Shown one piece after another: positions 30,889-39,779 of a stretch of DNA of 64,000 nucleotides (position 1 is its first letter; each line of letters starts with the position of its first letter). The position numbers were made by a program, and so were the translations under genes. The notes under the pieces are model-generated. The model did not search any database. It was not told where the DNA came from and saw only the letters and a program-made list of their open reading frames with translations. The DNA comes from Streptomyces sp. Tue6028 (GTDB lineage: Bacteria; Actinomycetota; Actinomycetes; Streptomycetales; Streptomycetaceae), in contig NZ_MLCE01000013.1 of assembly GCF_002300165.1 (NCBI RefSeq), positions 124,001 through 188,000 on the forward strand, given 5' to 3'.

Positions 30889-31328
30889 CGGAGCTCTCCC
30901 AGTTCGGCGGCGTCCTCCTCGGCCTGGAGCTTGGCGTGCTCGGCGGCCTTGCCCCGGGTCGCCTTGGCGTCGGCGGGCAGGTCCAGCTCCGGGCAGTCCT
31001 TCCAGAGCCGCTCCAGGGCGTAGAAGACACGCTCCTCGCTGTGCTGCACGTGCACCACGATGTCCACGTAGTCGAGCAGCACCCAGCGGGCCTCGCGGTC
31101 GCCCTCGCGGCGCACCGGCTTGGCGCCGAGCTCCTTGCTGAGCCGCTCCTCGATCTCGTCGACGATCGACTTGACCTGGCGGTCGTTGGGAGCGGACGCC
31201 AGCAGGAAGGCGTCGGTGATCGACAGTACGTCGCTCACGTCGTAGGCGATGATGTCGTGCGCGAGCTTGTCGGCGGCCGCCTGTGCGGCGGTGTTGATGA
31301 GCTCGATGGAGCGGTCCGTGGCGGTCAC
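30885..31328 (-). CDS. rsfS: Ribosome silencing factor RsfS
   Basis: 147 aa from GTG 31328. Residues ~5-115 are the RsfS/Iojap domain (DIIAYDVSDVLSITDAFLLASA, then REARWVLLDYVDIVVHV), followed by a charged tail. RsfS binds L14 and blocks 50S-30S joining when nutrients are short. It is conserved next to nadD across bacteria; here an LCP gene lies between the two. Confidence 0.96.
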   Translation of the reverse strand: MTATDRSIELINTAAQAAADKLAHDIIAYDVSDVLSITDAFLLASAPNDRQVKSIVDEIEERLSKELGAKPVRREGDREARWVLLDYVDIVVHVQHSEERVFYALERLWKDCPELDLPADAKATRGKAAEHAKLQAEEDAAELGELR

Positions 31329-31442
31329 TACGCGGCTTTCCGTAGGCGGTCAGTAATGACTCAAGGGTCTCACGGACCGCCGAGGAGGCCCCACGCGTTT
31401 CCCGGGCCCCGGTCCGGGGCGCCCGGCGGGCGGCCCCCGGAC

Positions 31443-31474
31443 CTCCCGGGGCGGGGCGTCGGCCGCCCCGGGAG
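31443..31474 (-). terminator. Terminator after the LCP gene
   Basis: CTCCCGGGGCGG (31443-31454) pairs perfectly with CCGCCCCGGGAG (31463-31474), ten bases after the LCP stop. It separates the LCP gene from rsfS, so rsfS may have its own promoter in the 31329-31442 gap. Confidence 0.7.
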
Positions 31475-31483
31475 AGGCGCCGG

Positions 31484-33229
31484 TCAGCCGGTGGGGCCGC
31501 TCAGCTTGTAGTCCTGGCCGAGGACCACGGACACGTCCGCGTTGGACGTCACCGTGCCCTTCTTCACGGAGCCGGCGGGCAGCCCCAGTGTCTTGGCGAC
31601 CTCGGTGGCGTCGGCCTTCTTGGCGGCGTCGGAGTAGGTGATCCGCGACACGGTCTGCGCGGCACCCGTTCCCGAGTCGAGGAAGGTGTAGCCGCCGTTG
31701 ACCAGGACCACGCGGGCCTGCTCGGTGGCGCCCTTGGTGCCCGTGGCGTTCTTGATCCCGACCCGGACGGCCGCGTCGGCGTCGGGGCTCTTGGCGGTGC
31801 CGCCGAGCACGTCCTTGATCACGCTGTTGCTGGCGCTCTCGCTGAGCGTGCCGTCCTGCTGCACGGGCAGCAGCGCGGTCTTGTAGTCGCCGCCCTTGGC
31901 GAGGTCGGCGAGCTTCGCGAGGAAGGTGCCCAGGTCCGCGTCGGTCAGCGGCGGATCGAGGATCTGGGCGAGCGTCTGCACGGTGGTGGTCGCGGCCTGC
32001 TTGTCCGAGGACAGCTTGCGCAGCACGCCCTGCATGACCGCTCCGAACCGCTCCAGCTGCGCGTTCTGGGCCTCGCCGGAGGCCCGGTAGGTGGCGTAGG
32101 CGACGGCCATCCTGCCGCTGAGGGTCTGGCCCTCGCCCTTCTTGACGAGGGGCGCCTGACCCTTCTTCTTCGCGTCGGGGTCGGGCACGTCGGTGTTGGT
32201 GGTGATGTCGATGTTGCCGACGAGTTCGACGAGGTTGTTCAGGTACGGGGTGTCGAGGCGCCAGGTGCCCTGGATATCGGTCCCGAGCACCGTGTCGATC
32301 GCGTCCCGGGTGCCGGAGGTTCCGTCGTCGTCGACCGACTTGGCCAGCGTGGTCGTCGAGCCGTTGTCGTCCGTCATGGCGAGCGAGTTGGGCAGCAGGA
32401 CGGTGGTGCCCTGCTTGGTGGTGGTGTTGTCGACGAGCAGGGCCGTGGAGGTGCCGCCGCCCTTCGTGTTGTGCAGGTGGACGACGATCACGTCGCGGTT
32501 CTGGGCACCCACGGCGGTCGTCGCGCCCGGCTTGCCGTCCGAGGAGGTGCCGGGCAGCTTGCCCGCGTACCAGAGGTAGCCGACGCCGCCGACCGCGACG
32601 AGGGCGAGCACCACGACCAGGGCGACGACGCGGCTGCGGGCGCGGCGCTTGGCCTCCTCGCGGCGCTCGGTGCGGTTCTCGGTGAACGCCAGCCAGTCGA
32701 TGACGTCCTCGGAGTCGTCCTCCTGCTCCTCGACGAACGCGAACTGCTCGGTGCGGTAGTCACGGCCCGCCCGGGGTTCGTCGCCCTCCGCGGGCCCCGC
32801 CTGCTGCGGGATGTAGGCGGTCTGCTCGGCCACACGGGGCTGCTGCCCGGTGCCGGGGCCGCCCGGGCCCGCGGCCTGCCCATAGGGGTCGTACGGGCCC
32901 GGGGCACCCGCGGCGGGGGCACCGGTGCCGTAGGGGTCGTACGAGGGCGCGGGCGGCCGCCGGGCGGGGTCGTAGGGCGGTACGGCCTGCTGCTGCCCGG
33001 TGTCGTACGACGCCGGCTGCTGTCCGTCCGTGTCGTAGGGCCGACCTGGCTGCGGGCGCCCCGAGGCGTACGGGTCGTAGCCGTAGCCCTGGGGCTGGGA
33101 GCCGTAGGGGTCGTAGCCCTGCTGCTGGGGCTGCTGCGACACCTGTCGGTACACAGGCTGCCCGAACTCGTCGTAGCCGACGAGCTCGTACTGGTCGCCG
33201 CCCGCGTATCCGTCGTATCGGTCGTTCAC
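31484..33229 (-). CDS. LCP-like protein with LytR_C domain, active-site motif degenerate
   Basis: 581 aa from GTG 33229 (M/VNDRYDGYAGG). The cytoplasmic N-terminus (~190 residues) is rich in Tyr/Pro/Gln with YDPYG repeats. One membrane helix (VVALVVVLALVAVGGVGYLW) is followed by an LCP-like domain and a C-terminal LytR_C domain (VRVGIKNATGTKGATEQARV). LCP enzymes attach glycopolymers to peptidoglycan. The usual PRDS-type motif reads LLPNSLAM here, so a key Arg is missing. In S. coelicolor the LCP-type gene beside nadD has, as I recall, been implicated in wall-polymer attachment and sporulation. A wall-polymer role fits the teichoic-type genes at 41-49 kb. Confidence 0.85.
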   Translation of the reverse strand: MNDRYDGYAGGDQYELVGYDEFGQPVYRQVSQQPQQQGYDPYGSQPQGYGYDPYASGRPQPGRPYDTDGQQPASYDTGQQQAVPPYDPARRPPAPSYDPYGTGAPAAGAPGPYDPYGQAAGPGGPGTGQQPRVAEQTAYIPQQAGPAEGDEPRAGRDYRTEQFAFVEEQEDDSEDVIDWLAFTENRTERREEAKRRARSRVVALVVVLALVAVGGVGYLWYAGKLPGTSSDGKPGATTAVGAQNRDVIVVHLHNTKGGGTSTALLVDNTTTKQGTTVLLPNSLAMTDDNGSTTTLAKSVDDDGTSGTRDAIDTVLGTDIQGTWRLDTPYLNNLVELVGNIDITTNTDVPDPDAKKKGQAPLVKKGEGQTLSGRMAVAYATYRASGEAQNAQLERFGAVMQGVLRKLSSDKQAATTTVQTLAQILDPPLTDADLGTFLAKLADLAKGGDYKTALLPVQQDGTLSESASNSVIKDVLGGTAKSPDADAAVRVGIKNATGTKGATEQARVVLVNGGYTFLDSGTGAAQTVSRITYSDAAKKADATEVAKTLGLPAGSVKKGTVTSNADVSVVLGQDYKLSGPTG

Positions 33230-33245
33230 CGGTGCCCCTCTCGGC

Positions 33246-33965
33246 TCACTCGCCGCGGTACAACTCGCGCTTGTCGATGTAGCGCACCACACCGTCCGGC
33301 ACCAGGTACCAGACAGGGTCGCCCTTGGCGACTCTCGCACGGCAGTCTGTGGACGAGATGGCGAGCGCGGGAACCTCGACGAGCGAGACACCGCCCTCGG
33401 GCAGTCCCGGGTCGGTCAGGGTGTGACCGGGCCGGGTGACCCCGATGAAGTGCGCGAGGGAGAACAGTTCTTCCGTGTATCGCCAGGTGAGGATCTGGCC
33501 CAGGGCGTCGGCGCCGGTGATGAAGAAGAGATCCGTGTCGGGGTTGAGCGCGCGCAGGTCGCGCAGGGTGTCCGTGGTGTAGGTCGGGCCGCCGCGGTCG
33601 ATGTCGATGCGGCTCACCGAGAACTGGGGGTTCTCGGCGGTCGCGATGACCGTCATCAGGTAGCGGTCCTCGGCCGGAGTGACCTTGCGGTCGGTCTTCT
33701 GCCACGGCTGCCCCGTCGGCACGAAGACGACCTCGTCGAGGTGGAACTGCGCGGCGACCTCACTGGCTGCCACGAGGTGCCCGTGGTGGATCGGGTCGAA
33801 CGTTCCGCCCATGACGCCGAGGCGGCGCTTGCCCGGATTCGAGGGACCGTTTCCGGGGCCGGTCGTCACACGGCCGACGATGCCGGCCGTGCCGCCCTTG
33901 GCGGAACCGCCGGTGCCGCTCTCCGTGTCACTCGCCGGACCGGTAGGCATGTCCTGCTCTCCCAT
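33246..33965 (-). CDS. nadD: Nicotinate-nucleotide adenylyltransferase
   Basis: 239 aa from ATG 33965; ATG 33950 (MPTGPAS), with GGAGAGCAGGA before it, is an alternative. The nucleotidyltransferase motif [12 protein letters not shown] is near residues 53-64 and [10 protein letters not shown] near the C-terminus. It makes deamido-NAD from NaMN and ATP. The first ~45 residues are a low-complexity Gly/Ser/Thr extension absent from most homologues. The next gene (LCP) begins 17 bases later. TAGGGT lies eight bases upstream of the first ATG. Confidence 0.95.
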   Translation of the reverse strand: MGEQDMPTGPASDTESGTGGSAKGGTAGIVGRVTTGPGNGPSNPGKRRLGVMGGTFDPIHHGHLVAASEVAAQFHLDEVVFVPTGQPWQKTDRKVTPAEDRYLMTVIATAENPQFSVSRIDIDRGGPTYTTDTLRDLRALNPDTDLFFITGADALGQILTWRYTEELFSLAHFIGVTRPGHTLTDPGLPEGGVSLVEVPALAISSTDCRARVAKGDPVWYLVPDGVVRYIDKRELYRGE

Positions 33966-34034
33966 GCGTGCAGACCCTACCGGCCCGGCCGACGGGCTCC
34001 GGCCGACAGGGGCCCTGAGCGGGCCCTGTGGGGC

Positions 34035-34196
34035 TCAGCGGTCGCGGTTGAAGCGTGTGGTGATCCACAGCAGCAGAAGGAGGATGAAGAGGGCGCCGCC
34101 GCCGGTCAGGTACGGGCTGAGGCTCTCGTGGTTGCCGCCGTTCTCACCCTCGGCGGCGACGGTGACCAACTGTGCAGCGGTGCTGTGGAAGCTCAT
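34035..34196 (-). CDS. Small single-pass membrane protein
   Basis: 53 aa from ATG 34196 (MSFHSTAAQLVTVA). A short polar N-terminus leads into one helix (GGGALFILLLLLWITTRF) and a basic end, RFNRDR. No family recognised. It lies upstream of nadD on the same strand and is followed by a similarly built small gene. Confidence 0.6.
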   Translation of the reverse strand: MSFHSTAAQLVTVAAEGENGGNHESLSPYLTGGGALFILLLLLWITTRFNRDR

Positions 34197-34335
34197 CTCG
34201 GCAGGACCTATCCGGTGTGGGCGGGATAAAGACGTCGGCTCATCGTATGCGGGGGCCTCGGCCACGATCACGCCGACTCCGCCGTTGGGGACGCCGGTTG
34301 CCGCGCGGCGCCGGAAAACCGGGCGTCACAGGCGG

Positions 34336-34494
34336 TCAGTCGTCCCGCTTGTACCCGCGCAGCAGGAACCATGCGGTCAGGGCCACGCCGACGACCATGA
34401 CGACCAGCACGACGCGGAGCAGATTGCCCGGCCCCTGCTTGTCTGCCGCGTTCGCGGCCTCGGTGAGCCAGGCGGCTGCGGGGATGTGCTCCAT
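34336..34494 (-). CDS. Small single-pass membrane protein
   Basis: 52 aa from ATG 34494 (MEHIPAAAWLTEAANAADKQ), preceded by AAGGAG. An ATG 33 bases upstream is in frame but has no ribosome site. One helix (NLLRVVLVVMVVGVALTAWFLL) ends in the basic tail RGYKRDD. Topology and size match the neighbour at 34035-34196, suggesting a functional pair. No function can be assigned. Confidence 0.6.
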   Translation of the reverse strand: MEHIPAAAWLTEAANAADKQGPGNLLRVVLVVMVVGVALTAWFLLRGYKRDD

Positions 34495-34597
34495 GGCGTA
34501 CGACTCCTTCTCTGTACTGCCCGTCAACGGTATCTCCGCCTAGGCTGGGCTCTGCCTTGGGGGCACATAGGGCACACAGACGCACATGGGGGAAGAC

Positions 34598-35728
34598 ATG
34601 TCCGACGACGGCCACGAGCAGAACGGGCACGAGAACGTGCCGAGCAGGCAGCGCAGGCGCTTCGAGGGGATCTCCTCGCGGGCGTACGAACACCCGGCGG
34701 ACCGCTCGGCCCTGGTGGCCCTGCGCAAGCTCAGCGGCTTCGACACGGTCTTCAAGGCGCTCAGCGGCCTGCTGCCCGAGCGCAGCCTGCGGCTGCTGTT
34801 CCTGTCCGACTCGGTGCGCGTCTCGGACGCCCAGTTCGCGCACCTCAACGCCATGCTGCGGGACGCCTGCTACATCCTGGACCTGGAGAAGGTCCCCCCG
34901 ATGTACGTCACCCAGGACCCGCAGCCGAACGCGATGTGCATCGGCCTGGACGAGCCGATCATCGTGGTGACGACGGGGCTCGTCGAGCTGCTGGACGAGG
35001 AGGAGATGCGCGCCGTCGTCGGGCACGAGGTCGGCCACGCGCTGTCCGGTCACTCCGTGTACCGCACGATCCTGCTCTTCCTCACCACCCTCGCCCTCCG
35101 GGTCGCCTGGATCCCGCTGGGCAACCTCGCGATCATGGCGATCGTCACGGCGCTGCGCGAGTGGTTCCGCAAGTCGGAGCTGTCCGCGGACCGCGCCGGG
35201 CTGCTGGTCGGGCAGGACCTGCGCGCCTCGATGCGCGGCCTGATGAAGATCGCGGGCGGCAACCATCTGCACGAGATGAACGTGGACGCGTTCCTCGCGC
35301 AGGCCGAGGAGTACGAGGCCGGGGGCGACCTGCGGGACTCCGTCCTGAAGATCCTCAACGTCATGCCCCGCACCCATCCCTTCACCACGGTGCGTGCGGC
35401 GGAGCTGAAGAAGTGGGCCGAGTCCCGCGACTACCAGCGGATCATGGACGGTCACTACCCGCGGCGCAGCGAGGACAAGGACACCTCGGTGTCGGACTCC
35501 TTCCGCCAGTCGGCGGCGAGCTACGCCAGCGACGTGAAGAACTCCAAGGACCCGCTGATGAAGCTGGTGAGCGACATCGCGGGCGGTGCGGGAGACCTCG
35601 GGGGCCGGGTGCGGCGCGGCTTCGGCGGCTTCACGGGCAGCGCGCCCAAGGACGCTCCGCCGCGGAATTCCGGCGGCGGGTCCGGCGACGACCACCCGGG
35701 CGACGGACGTCCCGACGGCGACAGCTGA
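34598..35728 (+). CDS. M48-family membrane metallopeptidase (HtpX-like)
   Basis: 376 aa from ATG 34598, with GGGGGAA upstream; ATG 34586 is also in frame. The zinc site is HEVGH (in VVGHEVGHALSGH), with the third ligand Glu in ELSADRAG. Two hydrophobic helices follow the HExxH, as in HtpX/Ste24 peptidases. The family degrades damaged membrane proteins. The C-terminal ~90 residues are polar and low-complexity. It is transcribed alone, convergent with the next gene. Confidence 0.92.
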   Translation: MSDDGHEQNGHENVPSRQRRRFEGISSRAYEHPADRSALVALRKLSGFDTVFKALSGLLPERSLRLLFLSDSVRVSDAQFAHLNAMLRDACYILDLEKVPPMYVTQDPQPNAMCIGLDEPIIVVTTGLVELLDEEEMRAVVGHEVGHALSGHSVYRTILLFLTTLALRVAWIPLGNLAIMAIVTALREWFRKSELSADRAGLLVGQDLRASMRGLMKIAGGNHLHEMNVDAFLAQAEEYEAGGDLRDSVLKILNVMPRTHPFTTVRAAELKKWAESRDYQRIMDGHYPRRSEDKDTSVSDSFRQSAASYASDVKNSKDPLMKLVSDIAGGAGDLGGRVRRGFGGFTGSAPKDAPPRNSGGGSGDDHPGDGRPDGDS

Positions 35729-35780
35729 CCGAGGCAGAGGCTCCCACCCACCGGGCGCGGGCCGGGGAGCCGGCGGGCGG

Positions 35781-36848
35781 TCACACTTTCGGCTGGGCGC
35801 TCTTCGCCAGTGAACCGCACAGGGCCGTGGCGCTCCCGGTGGCGTACGGGTCGGTGCCGGCGGGGCCGCCCGCCTTGGCCGTCTGTCCCGCGAGCAGCGG
35901 ATGCAGCCGGCTGACCGAGTCCTCGGAGCAGGCGAGCGGGCCGGCCTGGACGTAGGAGACGGCCAGCTCGGCCTGGTGCATGCGCAGGTCGTCGCGGTCG
36001 AAGCGGAAGTGCAGCTCGCGCCGCACGGTGAACAGCGAGGCCTGCGCCTTCGCGTCCGACCCTGTCGGCTTCAGCGCGTACACGAAGGTGTGGTCGGCGA
36101 TGACCTCCAGGGTGTTCGCGTCGAATTCGGCGGCCTGGAGGGTGCCCTGTACGCGGATCTTGTTGTCGGCGAGCTGGGCGCCGGCGTGGTCGAAGCGGAC
36201 CAGCCAGCCGGTGGGGGCGTGCCGCCCGTCGGCCATGGGCCGTTCGAAACTCTGGTCGAACTGATCGAGCTGCTGAGGATCGAGCAGGATGCGCACGGGC
36301 CGGGTGGCGCCGCCGGTGAGCACGTCGGGGTCGAGGGCGGACTCGACGAGATAGTCCTTCGCGGTGGTCAGGGCGGTGACGACCTGGCTGTCGGAGAAGT
36401 GCGCGGTGCGCCGGGAAGCGGGCAGCGTGATGCCCTCGGCGCCGATGCGGAACTGCGCGGCGGGGCTGCGCGCGTACAGCTCGTCGGTGCTGGTGGAGCC
36501 GGGCACGGCGGTCTGCGGGGACAGGGGTATGACCGTCATCCGCAGCGGCTCGGGGGGCTGGGCGGTGGGGGTCTGGTACGGGTGGCGTACGCCCATGTAG
36601 ATCGCCGTGCCGAAGGCTATGGCGATCAGCAGCACGAGTATCAGCGCCTGCCGGGACAGGCCGCGCTGGAGGGTCGGGCGGCGGCGTACGGCCGGTGTGT
36701 GATCGGCCATGCGCTCCTGGGCGGAGAACTCCTGGAGGCGGGCAGCGCGGACGAACGACTCGTCGAAGACGACGGATCGGTACTCGTCCTCTCCACCTGC
36801 GGGAGCGCCCTCGGGTGTCCCCTCAGGTGGGTCTCCAGGCCCGCCCAT
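35781..36848 (-). CDS. Membrane-anchored protein of unknown function (paralogue of 37042)
   Basis: 355 aa from ATG 36848. The cytoplasmic N-terminus contains YRSVVFDESFVRAARLQEFSA, one membrane helix follows (LSRQALILVLLIAIAFGTAIY, about residues 65-85), then a ~260-residue extracytoplasmic domain. Two conserved Cys near the end (ACSED, LCGS) may form a disulfide. The VVFDExFVRAA stretch recurs in the next gene. No enzymatic motif. TACTCT lies exactly six bases before the ATG, with no ribosome site, so it is probably leaderless. I recall membrane proteins of this interval being tied to spore-wall synthesis in S. coelicolor; that is memory, not visible here. Confidence 0.75.
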   Translation of the reverse strand: MGGPGDPPEGTPEGAPAGGEDEYRSVVFDESFVRAARLQEFSAQERMADHTPAVRRRPTLQRGLSRQALILVLLIAIAFGTAIYMGVRHPYQTPTAQPPEPLRMTVIPLSPQTAVPGSTSTDELYARSPAAQFRIGAEGITLPASRRTAHFSDSQVVTALTTAKDYLVESALDPDVLTGGATRPVRILLDPQQLDQFDQSFERPMADGRHAPTGWLVRFDHAGAQLADNKIRVQGTLQAAEFDANTLEVIADHTFVYALKPTGSDAKAQASLFTVRRELHFRFDRDDLRMHQAELAVSYVQAGPLACSEDSVSRLHPLLAGQTAKAGGPAGTDPYATGSATALCGSLAKSAQPKV

Positions 36849-36854
36849 ACATTC

Positions 36855-36860
36855 AGAGTA
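36855..36860 (-). promoter_or_regulatory. Candidate -10 element, leaderless gene
   Basis: TACTCT on the minus strand, six bases (GAATGT) before the ATG at 36848. Confidence 0.5.
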
Positions 36861-37041
36861 GGTCTCCCGGAGCTCGGGTAAACGCCGTGGTACACGACAA
36901 GTTCTGACAGGTTCTCACCAGGACCGTCAGGCCGTTCGAGGGATCGTCACCTGGCCGTCCGAGGGGCCGAAGTCCTTGTCCTCCCGGGCTCGAAGGCCTT
37001 GTTCTCCCGGCCCGCGGGCCGGTGCCCCGGCGGGTGCGGTG

Positions 37042-37647
37042 TCAGGGCCTCCTGGGGTCCGCCGAGACCGCCGGCTGGGAGTAGTCGGCCGAGGCGGAGG
37101 GGCCGGTACCGGTCACGCTCTCCTGGCCCTGCTCCAGGCCCGTGGAGGCGGGCGGCGGGACCTGCTCCTGGCGGCCGGAGGAAGCTCCCCGGTAGACCGC
37201 CGTGAAGGCCAGGGCGACCATGCCGATGCCCATCACGAGCGCGAGGATCCAGGCGACGGGGCGGTGCCAGCGGGTCTGCTTCCCGTAGGGCCTGCCGTAG
37301 GTCCCCGGTGCGCCGTAGTGGCCGTCCAGGACCTCGGTGTCGTCCAGATCGTCCAGATCGGGATCATGGCCGAAATCGCCGCGGCCGAAGCCGTCCTCGT
37401 ACCGGTCGTCGTCGCCCCGGGAGCCCCTGGAGCGCGTACGGCGCGCCTCCGCCTCGGAGGCCTCGGCGCGGGCCTCGGCGGCTGCGAGGAGTCTCTCCAC
37501 GGCGGTCGGCTCATGGATCACCGCCGCCCGTACGAAGTCCTCGTCGAAGACCACGGTGGCGAACTCTTCGTCCGCACCCCCGCGGTCGCGGTCGTCGTCG
37601 GGCTCCCAGCCGTCAGGGAACGGCGTGCCCCCCACGTCCTCCGGCAC
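37042..37647 (-). CDS. Membrane-anchored protein of unknown function (paralogue of 35781)
   Basis: 201 aa from GTG 37647 (M/VPEDVGGTPFPDGWEP). The N-terminal half has FATVVFDEDFVRAAVIHEPTA, matching the neighbour, then a charged Glu/Ala/Arg helix and an Asp-rich linker, one membrane helix (PVAWILALVMGIGMVALAF), and a short extracytoplasmic Ser/Pro/Gln tail. Unlike its neighbour it has no large outer domain. TACTCT lies six bases before the GTG, again indicating a leaderless transcript. The open frame extends upstream, but without conserved sequence. Confidence 0.65.
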   Translation of the reverse strand: MPEDVGGTPFPDGWEPDDDRDRGGADEEFATVVFDEDFVRAAVIHEPTAVERLLAAAEARAEASEAEARRTRSRGSRGDDDRYEDGFGRGDFGHDPDLDDLDDTEVLDGHYGAPGTYGRPYGKQTRWHRPVAWILALVMGIGMVALAFTAVYRGASSGRQEQVPPPASTGLEQGQESVTGTGPSASADYSQPAVSADPRRP

Positions 37648-37653
37648 GGATCC

Positions 37654-37659
37654 AGAGTA
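37654..37659 (-). promoter_or_regulatory. Candidate -10 element, leaderless gene
   Basis: TACTCT on the minus strand, six bases (GGATCC) before the GTG at 37647; same spacing and hexamer as at 36855. Confidence 0.5.
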
Positions 37660-37733
37660 GACCTGGGGGGTCAATTTGGGCAGACGGTATGGAAATTCAT
37701 CCACCTGCCGAGACGGTTCCGCCGGGGCGGGTG

Positions 37734-39020
37734 TCAGCGCCGGATGTGCCCGTCCCCGGTGACGATGTACTTGGTGCTCGTGAGCTCCGGAAGCCCCATG
37801 GGCCCCCGGGCGTGCAGCTTCTGGGTGGAGATGCCGATCTCGGCGCCGAAGCCGAACTGGCCGCCGTCGGTGAAGCGCGTCGAGGCGTTCACGGCGACGG
37901 TGGTCGAATCGACCAATTGGGTGAATCGGCGGGCGGCCGGCTGCGAGGTGGTGACGATCGCCTCGGTGTGGCCGGAGGTCCACAGCCGGATGTGCTCCAC
38001 GGCCCTGTCGAGCGAGTCGACGACGGCGGCCGCGATGTCGTAGGAGAGGTACTCCGCCTCCCAGTCCTCGGGGGTGGCCTCGACGACGGTGGCCTTGGAG
38101 TCCTTGGCGTAGGCGAGGACCCGCTCGTCACCGTGCACGGTGACCCCGGCGGCCGCGAGGGCATCCAGGGCGCGCGGCAGGAACTGGGGGGCGATGTCCT
38201 GGTGCACGAGGAGTGTCTCGGCGGCGTTGCAGACGCTGGGCCGCTGCGCCTTGGAGTTGATCAGGATGTCGATCGCCATGTCGAGGTCGGCGTGGGCGTC
38301 GACGTAGACATGGCAGTTGCCGGTGCCGGTCTCGATGACCGGGACGATGGACTCCTGGACGACCGTGCGGATCAGGGAGGCCCCGCCGCGCGGGATGAGG
38401 ACGTCGACGAGGCCGCGGGCGCGCATCAGCTCGCGTACGGACTCTCGGTTCTCGCCGGGCACCAGCTGGACGGCGTCGGCGGGCAGGCCCGCGCCGCCCA
38501 CGGCGTCGCGCAGGACCCGCACGAGGGCGGTGTTCGACTCGTACGCGGAGGAGGAGCCGCGCAGCAGGACCGCGTTGCCGGACTTCAGGCAGAGGGCGGC
38601 CGCGTCGACCGTCACGTTCGGGCGGGCCTCGTAGATGATCCCGACGACGCCGAGCGGGACGCGGACCTGACGCAGGTCGATGCCGTTCGGCAGGGTCGAG
38701 CCCCGGACGACCTCGCCGACCGGGTCGGGCAGTGACACCACGTCGCGGACGTCCGAGGCGATCGCGCGGACCCGCTCGGGCGTGAGGGTGAGCCGGTCGA
38801 TGACGGTCTCGCTCGTCCCCGCCTCGCGGGCGCGGGCGATGTCCTTCGCGTTGGCCTCGACGATCTCGCTCGTACGGACCTCCAGCGCGTCCGCGATCGC
38901 GAGCAGGGCGTCGTCCTTGTCGGCCCGCGGGAGGGGCGCCAGGTCGGCGGCTGCGGCCTTCGCGCGGTAGGCGGCCTGGGTGACCGGAGACATGGAGTCG
39001 TACGGCGAGAGCGTGGTCAT
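37734..39020 (-). CDS. proA: Gamma-glutamyl phosphate reductase
   Basis: 428 aa from ATG 39020 ([15 protein letters not shown]). Aldehyde-dehydrogenase fold with [32 protein letters not shown] and the catalytic Cys region [13 protein letters not shown]. It reduces gamma-glutamyl phosphate to glutamate semialdehyde with NADPH, the second step of proline synthesis. proB lies two genes upstream on the same strand. TACCCT stands six bases before the ATG and the bases between (TCCTCC) are not a ribosome site, so this start is probably leaderless. Confidence 0.97.
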   Translation of the reverse strand: MTTLSPYDSMSPVTQAAYRAKAAAADLAPLPRADKDDALLAIADALEVRTSEIVEANAKDIARAREAGTSETVIDRLTLTPERVRAIASDVRDVVSLPDPVGEVVRGSTLPNGIDLRQVRVPLGVVGIIYEARPNVTVDAAALCLKSGNAVLLRGSSSAYESNTALVRVLRDAVGGAGLPADAVQLVPGENRESVRELMRARGLVDVLIPRGGASLIRTVVQESIVPVIETGTGNCHVYVDAHADLDMAIDILINSKAQRPSVCNAAETLLVHQDIAPQFLPRALDALAAAGVTVHGDERVLAYAKDSKATVVEATPEDWEAEYLSYDIAAAVVDSLDRAVEHIRLWTSGHTEAIVTTSQPAARRFTQLVDSTTVAVNASTRFTDGGQFGFGAEIGISTQKLHARGPMGLPELTSTKYIVTGDGHIRR

Positions 39021-39026
39021 GGAGGA

Positions 39027-39032
39027 AGGGTA
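39027..39032 (-). promoter_or_regulatory. Candidate -10 element for leaderless proA
   Basis: TACCCT on the minus strand with a six-base gap to the proA ATG. Confidence 0.5.
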
Positions 39033-39081
39033 GTGCGCCGGGGGGACGGATCCACCCGTCATCCCACACCGCGAGACGGGC

Positions 39082-39585
39082 TCAAAAGGGGTGAACTCCG
39101 ACAGGCGTGGCGGGCAGCGGCCCGTACCCCTCCGCGATCCGCTGGTGGTACGTCTCGCGGTCGATGACCTCCAGGCCGACGATCTCCCAGGGCGGGAGCT
39201 TGGCGGTCTGCCGGTGCTCGCCCCACAGACGCAGCGCGACGGCCGCGGCGTCGTGCAGGTCGCGGGCCTCTTCCCAGTAGCGGATCTCCGCGTGGTCGTT
39301 GGCGTAGCGGCTGGTCAGCAGGAAGGGGTGGTCGTGGGCGAGCTGTTCGAGGCCGCGCCGGACCTCCTTGAGCGGGGCCTCCTCGCCCGAGACGCTCAGC
39401 GTGACGTGCCACAGCCGTGGCAGGTCGGCGGGCGCCTCGCCCTCGTAGGTGTCACCGGCGGCGACGCTCGTCAGGGCGCGTTCCTCGCCCGCGGCTCGGG
39501 ACGGGTGTCCTCCCGCCCGCGTGGAGTCGAGGGCGGGAGAGGCACCACCGCGGGACGCCGCCGCCCCAGGGCGCACTCGTCTCAC
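39082..39585 (-). CDS. Conserved hypothetical protein between proB and proA
   Basis: 167 aa from GTG 39585, preceded by AGGAGG six bases upstream, which decides the start against the much longer open frame. After a basic, Ala-rich N-terminus (~50 residues) the remainder is a compact alpha/beta domain: [61 protein letters not shown]. No family recognised. It is separated from proB by ~195 bases and from proA by 61, so it is probably expressed with its own signal. Confidence 0.75.
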   Translation of the reverse strand: MRRVRPGAAASRGGASPALDSTRAGGHPSRAAGEERALTSVAAGDTYEGEAPADLPRLWHVTLSVSGEEAPLKEVRRGLEQLAHDHPFLLTSRYANDHAEIRYWEEARDLHDAAAVALRLWGEHRQTAKLPPWEIVGLEVIDRETYHQRIAEGYGPLPATPVGVHPF

Positions 39586-39779
39586 GACGGCCTCCTTCAC
39601 GCGATGTTCGTACTGAATCCCGGACTCTCCCTGCCACAAAGTTGAGCAGGTGGGGAGCCCTCGCGTGGCACTTTTACGGAGTTTCACCTCGCTGCGGCCG
39701 GCGTCCGCGAAACGTTCACAACATTTTTGGACCGGAGGTCCGGGCTCGTGGCCCCACCGCGGCACGCCGCCCGGCGGGG

